From positions 36,296-100,295 of the forward strand of contig CAKQPF010000004.1 of the NCBI GenBank assembly GCA_934256705.1: a stretch of 64,000 bases of DNA, in the 5' to 3' direction. Position numbers and translations under genes: made by a program. This DNA comes from an uncultured Prevotella sp. (GTDB lineage: Bacteria; Bacteroidota; Bacteroidia; Bacteroidales; Bacteroidaceae). The notes beneath the pieces were generated by a model. The model was not told the DNA's origin. It saw nothing but the letters and a program-made list of their open reading frames with translations, and made no database searches. Of the stretch, positions 27,147 to 35,140 are shown one piece after another (position 1 is the stretch's first letter; every line of letters begins with the position of its first letter).

Positions 27147-27371
27147 GATTGTTTGGTTCGTGGGGTTGGGATTGTCGGTTGTCGGTGAAGCCCTCCCCAA
27201 CCCCTCCCTGGAGGGGCTTTCTTTGATTACGGACTGCCAGCTTAGGGTCTCAAGCAACCAGCACCTAACTTATCTTCCCCCAAGGGGGGACAGGAGGGGG
27301 GCTTCTTATATAAAAAAAAGACTGACCCACTGTGTTTTGTTTACAGGTTGTCAGTCAATTTAATTATCAGG
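27147..27371. other. intergenic region upstream of the fucosidase
   Basis: No gene is visible. The region contains modules found elsewhere in the window: CCCCAACCCCTCCCTGGAGGGGC and CCCCCAAGGGGGGACAGGAGGGG hairpin-like pieces, then the 3' flank of the tRNA. Confidence 0.5.
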
Positions 27372-27453
27372 TGCGCGTGACAGGACTCGAACCTGCACAT
27401 CGCAAGACACCAGATCCTAAGTCTGGCGCGTCTACCAATTTCGCCACACGCGC
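27372..27453 (-). tRNA. tRNA-Leu (anticodon UAG)
   Basis: The minus strand folds as an 82-base tRNA. The acceptor stem is GCGCGTG/CACGCGC with discriminator A. The anticodon stem-loop is CCAGA-CTTAGGA-TCTGG with anticodon TAG at the expected position. The T-arm is GCAGG-TTCGAGT-CCTGT, and a long variable arm lies between them as expected for class II tRNA-Leu. CCA is not encoded. Confidence 0.95.
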
Positions 27454-27661
27454 TTAAATGTGGGATTGAATGGTTACAAGGTGCGGATTATGTGGCTGTA
27501 CAGTCACAACCTTTAAGGATTTATTGGCATGCGTAACGAATGCCGATATCTGCCACCGGTAACCATTTTTTTCAAATGCGAGTGCAAAGTTACTAATAAT
27601 TTGGGAATAAAAAAAACTTTCCGCAATATTTTTGCAAATCGGTGTTTAGTTGGCTGGTCAA

Positions 27662-27689
27662 CCAACGGTAAAAGCCGTTGGCACAGTGG
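27662..27689. repeat. intergenic palindromic repeat (CCAACGG family)
   Basis: This is an exact 28-bp match to the copy at 2964-2991: palindrome CCAACGGTAAAAGCCGTTGG plus CACAGTGG. It lies between the tRNA and the Gly/Ser-rich protein gene. Confidence 0.78.
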
Positions 27690-27790
27690 CGGATTGAGGA
27701 ATGGGGATAAGAGGGGGGCTACTCTTAAACCATTAGGGAATTTCCCCACCCTATTAGGGAAAAACCTTTTGCGGGAAAGAGAATAATCCG

Positions 27791-27798
27791 TAATTTTG
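27791..27798 (+). promoter_or_regulatory. promoter -7 element for the Gly/Ser-rich protein
   Basis: TAATTTTG matches TAnnTTTG and lies 52 bases before the start codon of the next gene. Confidence 0.55.
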
Positions 27799-27850
27799 CA
27801 TCAGAAACATTAACAAAACGGAATATCAACTATAAAAAAAACATACCATT

Positions 27851-28900
27851 ATGAAAAAGTATATCATAGCAATCATCGCTCTGATGAGCAGCTTCTTTAC
27901 TACGGCTGACGCCATGAGTTATGAACAAGCTCGCGTACAGGCTCTTTTCCTCACGGATAAGATGGCGTATGAGCTAAACCTCAACGAAGCTCAATACGAA
28001 GCGGTATATGAGATTAACCTCGACTACCTGCTGAGCGTAAACACTTGCGATGACGTTTATTCGAGATACTGGACCATACGTAATACCGACCTGAGCTACA
28101 TCCTCATGGATTGGCAGTACACCGCTTATTGCGCAGCACATTACTTCTATCGCCCAATATGGTGGGATGCAGGCTATTGGCACTTCGGCATCTATGCTCG
28201 CTATCCTCATCGCGACTACTATTTCTTCGGTCGTCCAAATTTCTATGTCACCTATCGTGGAGGTCACTCATGGCACAGCAACGGTGGCAGATCATGGTAT
28301 CACGGACGTGACTTCGGCACTCGCAACCACGGCAACTTCAGCGGAATGCGCGATGGATGGAACAGAGGCGAATATCGCGGACATGGCGGTGGCTCAAGAA
28401 ATTATGACAATGGCACACGTGGCAATTTCGGTTCTGACCGTGGCAACCGTGGCGACAGACAGTTTGGCAGCACCCGTGGCGGAAGCCTTACCGACCGCAG
28501 TGCCTCCGGCAACTTCGCAGGACGTCGTTTCGGAAGCCGTAATGAAGGCGTAGGACAAAATCGTTTCGGCTCTTCCAGAGAGAGCAGCACTCGCAATACC
28601 GTCACCCGACAGGGCAACGACACCTACGGACGCGGCAACACCACTTCCCGTTCATTCAGCGGAAACCGTTCCTTCGGCTCGCAGTCACGCAGCTTCGGCA
28701 CCGGTTCTTCTTCCACTTCACGCACCTTCAGCGGAAGCGGCAACAGCTCTTCACGCAGTCATTTCAGCGGAAGCAACAGCTCTTCTTCCCGCTCATTCAG
28801 CAGTGGCGGAAGCTTCACACGTGGCAATGGCGGAGGCAACAATTCTTCCCGTAACAACGGCAATTCAAATGGAGGCGGTCATTTCGGTGGACGCAGATAA
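27851..28900 (+). CDS. exported Gly/Ser/Arg-rich protein of unknown function
   Basis: This 349-residue protein has a signal peptide (MKKYIIAIIALMSSFFTTADA). Residues ~22-65 are helical ('ALFLTDKMAYELNLNEAQYEAVYEINLDYL', shown in parts) and resemble the helical start of Spy/CpxP-type periplasmic proteins. Residues ~75-140 are rich in Tyr/Trp/His. From ~140 to the end it is low-complexity, dominated by Gly, Ser, Arg, Asn and Phe with RSF/GSRS-like repeats, and ends GGGHFGGRR. It is probably intrinsically disordered and secreted or periplasmic. I do not recognise a defined family and give no function. Confidence 0.8.
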   Translation: MKKYIIAIIALMSSFFTTADAMSYEQARVQALFLTDKMAYELNLNEAQYEAVYEINLDYLLSVNTCDDVYSRYWTIRNTDLSYILMDWQYTAYCAAHYFYRPIWWDAGYWHFGIYARYPHRDYYFFGRPNFYVTYRGGHSWHSNGGRSWYHGRDFGTRNHGNFSGMRDGWNRGEYRGHGGGSRNYDNGTRGNFGSDRGNRGDRQFGSTRGGSLTDRSASGNFAGRRFGSRNEGVGQNRFGSSRESSTRNTVTRQGNDTYGRGNTTSRSFSGNRSFGSQSRSFGTGSSSTSRTFSGSGNSSSRSHFSGSNSSSSRSFSSGGSFTRGNGGGNNSSRNNGNSNGGGHFGGRR

Positions 28901-28956
28901 AAATAACAAATTGCTATTTTTCGCACATAATTCTTTGCAAATATAAAATATTTTAT

Positions 28957-28992
28957 TACTTTTGTAGCCACTAACTCACATGTTAGTGGCTA
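28957..28992 (+). promoter_or_regulatory. promoter -7 element and leader hairpin of the DUF308 gene
   Basis: TACTTTTG (28957-28964) is a TAnnTTTG match. It is followed at once by a perfect 11-bp hairpin TAGCCACTAAC / GTTAGTGGCTA (28965-28992) with a 6-base loop, ending 5 bases before the preferred ATG at 28998. An alternative ATG (28980) lies in the loop. Confidence 0.55.
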
Positions 28993-28997
28993 TTATT

Positions 28998-29600
28998 ATG
29001 AGAATCATTCAAAGTGCGATATTCAGAGCCTTGTGTGCCATTGTTGTCGGCGCAATGCTCGTAAAATATAGAGAAGACATGGTCACATGGCTCACCATCT
29101 CCATCGGCATACTTTTCTTCGTCTCAGGCATTATCTCCTGCATAGCTTATTTCATCCAGAAGCGCAGATACCTCGACATGGAGAAGGAAGGCATCACCAT
29201 CATCGACTCTACTGGCAAGCCCGTCAAAACCAGTTCCCCGTCCTTTCCGCTCGTAGGCATAGGAAGCGTAGTGCTCGGACTCGTCTTTGCTTTCCGTCCC
29301 TCCGTCTTCATCGAGTTTGGTTCCTACATCTTTGCGTTCATCATCCTGCTCGGCACGGTGACACAGTTTGCCGACCTCATCACAGCAAGCAGATACGGCA
29401 AGATAAAATGGTACTATTGGGTGATGCCTATCATCCTGTTTGTGCTTGCGATAACGGTGATAGTGCATCCCTCATTCATCGCTTCCGCCACATTCTTCTT
29501 CTGTGGATGGAGCATGATGCTCTATGGAATCGTGGAAATCATCAATGCATTCAAGGTGCATCGAGTGAGGAAACAAGTTGATACAATGCATAATGCATAA
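28998..29600 (+). CDS. DUF308/HdeD-family membrane protein
   Basis: This 200-residue inner-membrane protein has about six hydrophobic helices in three pairs, typical for the HdeD/DUF308 family ('FRALCAIVVGAMLVKYRE', 'LVGIGSVVLGLVFAFRP', 'WYYWVMPIILFVLAITVIVHP'). E. coli HdeD is an acid-stress membrane protein; the function in Bacteroidota is not known. The start was chosen at 28998 because the upstream in-frame ATG sits in a hairpin loop. The final residues (TMHNA) come from a CATAATGCATAATGCATAATTC repeat over the stop codon. Confidence 0.82.
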   Translation: MRIIQSAIFRALCAIVVGAMLVKYREDMVTWLTISIGILFFVSGIISCIAYFIQKRRYLDMEKEGITIIDSTGKPVKTSSPSFPLVGIGSVVLGLVFAFRPSVFIEFGSYIFAFIILLGTVTQFADLITASRYGKIKWYYWVMPIILFVLAITVIVHPSFIASATFFFCGWSMMLYGIVEIINAFKVHRVRKQVDTMHNA

Positions 29601-29635
29601 TGCATAATTCACAATAACTAAAAACAACAACGCCT

Positions 29636-30007
29636 ATGACTAAGACAAGAGAAATCTATCGTTGCACCATCTGTGGCAACGTAGTAGAAGTAGTAAATCC
29701 GGGAGCGCAACTCAGTTGTTGCGGACAACCCATGAAACTAATGAAAGAGAACACCACTGACGGAGCTAAAGAGAAGCACGTCCCAGTGATAGAAGCTATC
29801 GAGGGAGGTTATCGCGTGACCGTAGGAAGCGTGGAGCATCCTATGCTTCCTGAGCATTACATCCAGTGGATAGAACTCCTCACCCCTACCGACGTACTGC
29901 GCCACGAACTGAAGCCTGGCGACAAGCCAATAGCCATCTTCCATACAGACGCCAAAGAGGTTACAGCACGCGAATACTGCAACCTCCACGGACTCTGGGC
30001 GAAGTAG
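29636..30007 (+). CDS. dfx: desulfoferrodoxin (superoxide reductase)
   Basis: This 123-residue cytoplasmic protein reduces superoxide to hydrogen peroxide in anaerobes. The N-terminal desulforedoxin centre has the four cysteines C10, C13, C28 and C29 (CTICG … SCCG). The SORL domain supplies the iron ligands: histidines in 'KEKHVPVIEA', 'VEHPMLPEHYIQW' and the C-terminal 'CNLHGLW' Cys/His pair. The length is typical for the two-iron class I form. It fits the anaerobic lifestyle suggested by the rest of the window. A strong hairpin follows at 30093. Confidence 0.95.
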   Translation: MTKTREIYRCTICGNVVEVVNPGAQLSCCGQPMKLMKENTTDGAKEKHVPVIEAIEGGYRVTVGSVEHPMLPEHYIQWIELLTPTDVLRHELKPGDKPIAIFHTDAKEVTAREYCNLHGLWAK

Positions 30008-30105
30008 AAGAAGAGCCAGCGCTAAGCCTACCTCAGGGGAAAAATAAAGTTTTCGACCTCAATGGCAGACGAATTAAACGAATTAAAAGAGCGGAGGAAA
30101 AGTGA
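30008..30105 (+). pseudogene. possible remnant of a C-terminal sorting domain
   Basis: In one forward frame this short stretch reads 'KVFDLNGRRIKRIKR' before a stop, which resembles the 'YDLNGRKV…' tail of type IX secretion cargo. No body of a gene precedes it, since the frame overlaps dfx only out of frame. It may be a decayed gene end, or chance. Confidence 0.3.
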
Positions 30106-30130
30106 TGTCGCATCACCTTTCCTCCTTTTC
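30093..30130 (+). terminator. rho-independent terminator after dfx
   Basis: GGAGGAAA-A-GTGATG pairs with CATCAC-C-TTTCCTCC across a TCG loop, followed by TTTTCTTTCC. Confidence 0.75.
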
Positions 30131-30279
30131 TTTCCTTCAAAGCGGGGGTTGCTTAACTATTTACTCTTACGTTTTGACATTCTATCATCAAGACTCAACA
30201 TTCGTTTGTGCATATCTTAGTCTTCGGCTATGCATAATTCCGCAACCCGCTTATTATCATAATAGACAGTTAAAGCTTG

Positions 30280-31761
30280 CTATTTCATACTATCGGTCCT
30301 GACTACTCTGAAACCTACATTGGCAAATCTGCCGAAAGCTTCACGCGCATCGTCACAGTATTCGCTACGGCAGGCATCACGACTGGAGTCCCAACTGCCT
30401 CCTTTCACGAGGTAAAGACCTTCTGCATTCTGTGTGGAAGTCCATTCCCAACTGTTTCCCCAGAAATCAATGCCACTGCAGTTTCCTTTCGATCCTGCAT
30501 AAGCATCTACAGAAGTCAATCCTTTTTCCACGAAATTGGCATTCATATTGACATCCTTCGGCATGTGTCCGGCAGCCAGAATCCATTCATATTCGGTAGG
30601 CAGACGGTAAATGTGCGCATTGTCATTTGTGCTCAACCATTCACAGTAAGCCATTGACTCCTCATAACTTACATTTACCACAGGATAGCGTCCCTGACCT
30701 TCCGGATAAGTAAAATCAGACTTGAATGCTGCATACTCTTCATTTGTCACTGGAGCATAGCCCACATAGGCGTTTTCTTCCGCAGCTCCTTTGAGCACGA
30801 GCCACTCATCTGTCGGGTCATCGTCCGCTCTTGAGTCAATCAGGCTGAGGAAACGCTGGCGCAAACGCTCTTCGCGATTGTTCACCATCTCATCCACAAT
30901 GCCTTGCATTTCATCAATGAGATACTGATGATGCGCCTCTCTCTCCAGCTGACGAAGTTTCGCCTTCTTACGTGCCACCACCTTATCATAGCGCACTCCC
31001 ATCTGGTCATAGAGCGCATCGTAGGTGGCGATGCAAGGATTCTTCTTGTATTCCCTCAGCAGCGCCTGGGTTTTATTGTCCAGTTCCGGTCGTTCTTCTT
31101 CCACAAGCGGCGCATCGGGGTCGTCAAACTCCAGTTCGCTCTCGTCGAGGTCTGAGGGATAAATGAACGAACCTGCCTCTATCTTCTGGTGAACACCATA
31201 ATAATGTGCCACGAGTCCATTTCTATAGACCGACAAACGATAGCCTCCACTCACGTCACAAGGAAAAGTAGTGATGTAATAATCCTTCCCCGTTTCGAAA
31301 GTCCCACCATTGTATGCTTTGAATGTGAGAATGCTCTTGTCGTGCTTTCCCACAAGTGGATAACCGTCCACGCTTTCTATCTCTACCCTATCAATGCCTG
31401 AGATTCTGAAATTGACACGTATTCCTCCGAATGAAGTGGCGAAAAGCGACTTGTTTGACTCGCTGTCATACATGAGATTATCATCAGCCATCTGCTTTTC
31501 CTGTATGGTAATGACAGATGGAGCGGTCTCGCAGGAGACGCAGACCTTATTGTCTGATGTTCCTACTGCCATCATTCCCACTTCCTGAAGCAGGAATTTC
31601 TGTCCGTTGACGGTCAGTGCCGTGCCATTATCGAACACCATTTCTCCTGTAGAAGATGCCGGGAACATGTAAGTCACACCTCCCACCTTGACGCTGAACG
31701 TCTGTGCGCAGACAGGGAATGCCATCAGGAAAGCCATCAGTATATTTGATATTTTCTTCAT
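30280..31761 (-). CDS. exported SUMF1/formylglycine-generating-enzyme-domain protein
   Basis: This 493-residue protein has a signal peptide (MKKISNILMAFLMAFPVCAQ). Residues ~20-210 are beta-rich and unrecognised, ~210-310 helical and charged, and ~330-490 form a SUMF1/FGE-sulfatase fold: 'APVTNEEYAAFKSDF', 'YPVVNVSYEESMAYCEWLS', 'YRLPTEYEWILAAG', 'DFWGNSWEWTST' and 'VKGGSWDSSRDACRSEYCDD…VGFRVVR'. Genuine sulfatase activation is not implied; most such bacterial proteins are surface or structural. The start overlaps the stop of the small upstream gene by ATGA, so the two are translationally coupled. Confidence 0.85.
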   Translation of the reverse strand: MKKISNILMAFLMAFPVCAQTFSVKVGGVTYMFPASSTGEMVFDNGTALTVNGQKFLLQEVGMMAVGTSDNKVCVSCETAPSVITIQEKQMADDNLMYDSESNKSLFATSFGGIRVNFRISGIDRVEIESVDGYPLVGKHDKSILTFKAYNGGTFETGKDYYITTFPCDVSGGYRLSVYRNGLVAHYYGVHQKIEAGSFIYPSDLDESELEFDDPDAPLVEEERPELDNKTQALLREYKKNPCIATYDALYDQMGVRYDKVVARKKAKLRQLEREAHHQYLIDEMQGIVDEMVNNREERLRQRFLSLIDSRADDDPTDEWLVLKGAAEENAYVGYAPVTNEEYAAFKSDFTYPEGQGRYPVVNVSYEESMAYCEWLSTNDNAHIYRLPTEYEWILAAGHMPKDVNMNANFVEKGLTSVDAYAGSKGNCSGIDFWGNSWEWTSTQNAEGLYLVKGGSWDSSRDACRSEYCDDAREAFGRFANVGFRVVRTDSMK

Positions 31762-32150
31762 TTCTTAACTATTTTGCAGGTTCCACGTTTTGTCTTTAGG
31801 ATATAGATTCCTTTTTTCATGTCTTTCTGGTCTATCACTTTGCCTTGCAAATCATAGACTGCAACAACGTCTTTGTTGCCATCTACCTCCAGACCATTGA
31901 CTCCAGTGGTGGTGTCATCCGACTTGGAGAAATACATCTTGCTGAGATTTGAGAGTTCAAACGTCTGGTTTCCAGCTACAAGTGCTGTACCGCTGAGCGT
32001 CATTGTCAGTGCCGAAGCCTCTACAGAGAGCCGTTCTCCAGTGGTCAGTTCGAAGGTGAGATACTTGTATTCATCTGCCATTGCGGCGGAGCATAAGGGG
32101 GTCAGAAGGATGATTGCCATCACCCTCCTCATTTTGTCTAAGAAAATCAT
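31758..32150 (-). CDS. small exported protein with type IX sorting-like C-terminus
   Basis: This 130-residue protein has an N-terminal hydrophobic signal region (residues 8-25: 'VMAIILLTPLCSAAMA'). The middle 'YLTFELTTGERLSVEASALTMTLSG' is a beta segment often seen in Prevotella/Bacteroides exported proteins. The C-terminus 'VVAVYDLQGKVIDQKDMKKGIYILKTK' (in parts) looks like a sorting domain. It overlaps the SUMF1-like gene by 4 bases (ATGA). The function is unknown, but the pair is probably exported together. Confidence 0.7.
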   Translation of the reverse strand: MIFLDKMRRVMAIILLTPLCSAAMADEYKYLTFELTTGERLSVEASALTMTLSGTALVAGNQTFELSNLSKMYFSKSDDTTTGVNGLEVDGNKDVVAVYDLQGKVIDQKDMKKGIYILKTKRGTCKIVKK

Positions 32151-32253
32151 AAATAGAGTTTTGTTAGTTGTTCAGGATTGTCAAACGCCCGGCTGTCTGG
32201 CAAACTAAAGAAACGTTCAGACCATACAGGCGACAGAGCGCTGGATCATTGTG

Positions 32254-33024
32254 TCAGTTACGTCTGTGAGAGAGCACCCAGTCGAGGCGGGAAGTGGTGT
32301 AACTCTGCTTGCATGTCATCTCATGCGTCCATCCTTCCACGATTTCGATGTTGGCATCCACACCAGAAGCCTTGAGATAGTCCACGAAATCATTTGCTGT
32401 CTCATAACTCATCAGGTTGTCTGCCGTTCCCATTACCGTCAGCAAAGGTGTGCTGCTGGAGTATTCTCCTGCCTTTTCCGGATTTCCCGCCACTGGCATT
32501 GCAGCCGCGAAGAGGTCGGGGTAAGTTGCAAGCATCGACCATGTGCCGGTTCCTCCCATAGACCCTCCAAAGACATAGATGCGGCCTGCATCCACGATTC
32601 CCTGATTGACATACTCGTCTATCAATGACTTGAGGACATATCCCGCAGGTCCTGTCCATGACTGCCTGGCCGGGCACTGCGGCACTAACATGCAGGCATT
32701 CACCTTTCTGGTCTTCAGATAATTGGAAATGGAATCCACTCCGGGCTCTTCCATCTGCTTTTCATTGTCGTTGCCCGTACTTGTGCCTCCATGAAGATAA
32801 AGCAGCAGGCATGGCTTGTCAGTCTTTCCTTCCACCGAGACCTTCAGTTCGTGATAAGGAATGCTAATCCCCTGTGCCGTGATTGCCTTTCTGGCATCGG
32901 TCATTGCCACCGTCACCTGTGGTCCGATGATGGTTTCTTCCTGTGGGTCATCATCATTCCCGCATGATATTGTGCCCATGGAAAGGGCAAGAATGGATAG
33001 TATAAAACCGTAAAACTGTCTCAT
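32254..33024 (-). CDS. esterase lipoprotein, alpha/beta hydrolase (PHB-depolymerase/feruloyl-esterase-like)
   Basis: This 256-residue protein has a lipoprotein signal ('LSMGTISCGNDDDP', lipobox cysteine C22), then an alpha/beta-hydrolase fold: oxyanion strand 'CLLLYLHGGTSTGND', nucleophile elbow 'VFGGSMGGTGTWSM' (G-x-S-x-G with serine), and late 'PLLTVMGTADNLMSYETA' and 'VEGWTHEMT' supplying the acid and histidine. It resembles Bacteroidota esterases that remove ester groups from glycans or xylans. The substrate is unknown. It sits in the membrane facing the periplasm or outside. Confidence 0.8.
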   Translation of the reverse strand: MRQFYGFILSILALSMGTISCGNDDDPQEETIIGPQVTVAMTDARKAITAQGISIPYHELKVSVEGKTDKPCLLLYLHGGTSTGNDNEKQMEEPGVDSISNYLKTRKVNACMLVPQCPARQSWTGPAGYVLKSLIDEYVNQGIVDAGRIYVFGGSMGGTGTWSMLATYPDLFAAAMPVAGNPEKAGEYSSSTPLLTVMGTADNLMSYETANDFVDYLKASGVDANIEIVEGWTHEMTCKQSYTTSRLDWVLSHRRN

Positions 33025-33163
33025 TTCGTCTGTTCTCCTTTTGTAGGTTGTTCTGATTCTGTATTATGGAAAAGGTTTGGGGGCTATGGAATAATGAAAA
33101 GAATTGACATGACAAGGCAGCATTCCACACGCCCCGTAAACCTAAACACTAATTATGTTATCA

Positions 33164-33634
33164 TCACGAAAAATCGGGACGCTGACGGTGCTGACCTTTT
33201 CCACCACGCATCTGCGCACGCTTCGTCAATCGCTTCTTCATGTTCTTCTCTATCTCATAGATGCGCTGTATCTGCTTTTGTGTCAGAAATTTCGAATATC
33301 TCTGATAGTATTTCTGACGTATATTCAGTATCTTTTCGCTCATTTCAAAGCGTTGCTTGATCTGCTGCTCGGCCTGATTATCCGTTCCGTTGACGTTCCG
33401 GCGCTGACGTGGACCAAGAGCCCAGATTTCTTTCTGGCAGTCCGTGTAGGTCTCTATGAAGAGATCAGTCACCTTATCGTCCAAAGCGAGGTCGTGGGCT
33501 ATATGCTTTGCCTGTGCCACGGCCAGCTGTTCGCGGGTCATGCGCTGATTTTTGTGCGCTGTCTGTGCGAAAGACACCACTGAAATCATCATCATCACCA
33601 AAGAGATGAGCATTACTTTTACTATCTTTTTCAT
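33164..33634 (-). CDS. Spy/CpxP-like periplasmic helical protein
   Basis: This 156-residue protein has a signal peptide (MKKIVKVMLISLVMMMISVVSFAQ). The mature part is all-helical and rich in Gln, Lys and Arg, with a repeated 'RMTREQLAVAQAKHIAHDLALDD' and 'KFLTQKQIQRIYEIEKNMKKR' pattern (LTxxQ-like), as in Spy/CpxP and related DUF4890 proteins that sense or chaperone misfolded envelope proteins. It lies downstream of an anti-sigma-like gene and an ECF sigma factor on the same strand, suggesting envelope stress control. Confidence 0.75.
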   Translation of the reverse strand: MKKIVKVMLISLVMMMISVVSFAQTAHKNQRMTREQLAVAQAKHIAHDLALDDKVTDLFIETYTDCQKEIWALGPRQRRNVNGTDNQAEQQIKQRFEMSEKILNIRQKYYQRYSKFLTQKQIQRIYEIEKNMKKRLTKRAQMRGGKGQHRQRPDFS

Positions 33635-33804
33635 ATCTATATCCTTTCTTATGTTATTGTCTTTTCTTTTACCCGACAGTCTGACGACCGGGAAGAAACA
33701 TCTATCAATAATGACAAGCGACCATGTATCCGGATGTTGAAGTTTGTATTCTGTAGTCTGTTGACTATCCGAGGGGAATTAGTGCACTTGTAAATAATGA
33801 CGGA

Positions 33805-34191
33805 TCAATCATCCAGGAACACATCAGCCTGATAGACATCCATGAGGAATGTCTGGTCATTGGCTGACAGTTCGGCAAAGGATTCCTCCACGTCCTGCCA
33901 TTCATCCGTCGGCTGTTGCGGAAACATCGCTTCGAAACAGACGGCAAAGAGTATGATAGCCACTGCTGCAGCCGACAGGGACATCTTCCACAATGACACG
34001 ATTCGAGTGCGCTTCTTCTCCTTGGCGCTGGCTGTCTCGCGGTCAGCCGTTTTCACAGCCTTCATCACGTCTGCCTCCATCGTGGCAAAGAAATCCTCAG
34101 GCACGGAGTATGGTGTACGCCTGCCTATCTGTCCGAAGTCAAACTGCGTCCTGCTGCTGGAAGTTTCATTGTTCTTCATATCTTCAGTCAT
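33805..34191 (-). CDS. anti-sigma-factor-like membrane protein
   Basis: This 128-residue protein has a hydrophilic N-terminal half (residues 1-65), one transmembrane helix ('MSLSAAAVAIILFAVCFEAMF', about 69-89) and a short acidic C-terminal part. Its start overlaps the end of the ECF sigma gene by 8 bases, the usual arrangement of a sigma/anti-sigma pair. No ZAS zinc motif is visible, so the call rests on topology and position. Confidence 0.65.
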   Translation of the reverse strand: MTEDMKNNETSSSRTQFDFGQIGRRTPYSVPEDFFATMEADVMKAVKTADRETASAKEKKRTRIVSLWKMSLSAAAVAIILFAVCFEAMFPQQPTDEWQDVEESFAELSANDQTFLMDVYQADVFLDD

Positions 34192-34723
34192 TTGAGTTCA
34201 TGTATTTGATGATTTTGTCTTTTGCCACATGATAACTGGCTTTTATGCTTGCCGGAGTGGAGTCTGCTATCTTTGCTATCTCGTCATATTCCAGGTCATC
34301 ATAGTAGCGGAGATTGAATGCCAACTGCTGTTTGGGTGGCAACTGGAGTATCGCCTTCTGGAATTTCACAGCCATCTGGTCATCATAATTGATGTATTGG
34401 TCAGCTGATACGAGGTTCACACCCGTGGTGTCCAACTCGATGGAGACCGTCTCCTGCCTTCTCCTGCTGATGATGCGGAATGCCTCATGGGTGGCTATCC
34501 GGTAGAGCCAGCTGCGGAAGGAGCAGCTGCCACGGAAACTCCCATGCGACCGGAAAACCCTTACGAACGTCTCCTGCGAAGCATCCTGCGCATCATCATG
34601 GAAGACCACCAGTCGGCGGATATGCCAATATATCGGCTCCTGGTATCTTCTCATCAGAATCCGGAAACCTTCTTCCGGGTTCTGGCTGAGCGATTCCACT
34701 ATGTCATGATCCTTGTCAGTCAT
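34184..34723 (-). CDS. ECF RNA polymerase sigma factor
   Basis: This 179-residue sigma-70 family group IV factor shows region 2 in 'YQEPIYWHIRRLVVFHDDAQDASQETFVRVFRSHGSFRG' (shown in pieces; DDAQDASQETFVR is the core-binding/-10 helix) and region 4 in 'LPPKQQLAFNLRYYDDLEYDEIAKIADSTPASIKASYHVAKDKI'. It directs RNA polymerase to a small regulon, most likely including its own operon with the anti-sigma-like and Spy-like genes downstream. Confidence 0.92.
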   Translation of the reverse strand: MTDKDHDIVESLSQNPEEGFRILMRRYQEPIYWHIRRLVVFHDDAQDASQETFVRVFRSHGSFRGSCSFRSWLYRIATHEAFRIISRRRQETVSIELDTTGVNLVSADQYINYDDQMAVKFQKAILQLPPKQQLAFNLRYYDDLEYDEIAKIADSTPASIKASYHVAKDKIIKYMNSND

Positions 34724-34735
34724 TTACAGGTTGTG

Positions 34736-34999
34736 TTATCTTCTTGTTGTTGTCTTCTTGTGAATCCACTTATGGCAGCGGCATACGTGGCGTTTGTGGC
34801 ATTTTCTGCAGTGGCATACGTCTGTCCTGCATTGGCGGGTGCCTGTCTTGACCACCACTACCGCACGAGGAGCACGGCAGATGTGCCTGTGTCCGCTTAA
34901 GTGTCGATGCCGAGCCGATGCACAAACGCATACCAAGGACATCATAATGACCATCATCAGCTTTCCGAGAGCTGTGTTCAAAGTCTTGTTCGTCTTCAT
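34736..34999 (-). CDS. small His/Cys-rich exported protein, putative
   Basis: This 87-residue frame begins 'MKTNKTLNTALGKLMMVIMMSLVCVCASA', a plausible signal peptide, and continues with a basic tail rich in His and Cys (TDVCHCRKCHKRHVCRCHKWIHKK in parts). It ends 12 bases before the sigma factor start on the same strand, so it may be the first gene of that operon. Another minus frame overlaps it, and the coding evidence is thin. If real, metal binding is a possibility. Confidence 0.45.
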   Translation of the reverse strand: MKTNKTLNTALGKLMMVIMMSLVCVCASARHRHLSGHRHICRAPRAVVVVKTGTRQCRTDVCHCRKCHKRHVCRCHKWIHKKTTTRR

Positions 35000-35140
35000 A
35001 TTCGTTCAGTTTTTTTTGAAACAATGATACATATTATAGGTGTATCGTCATTTTATCGAGCTCGTTTCGATGAACGTTACATTTATATGACCTGTTGGAA
35101 AGGCAAAAGTAAAAACGTGACACGAAAAAAAGTCAATTTA

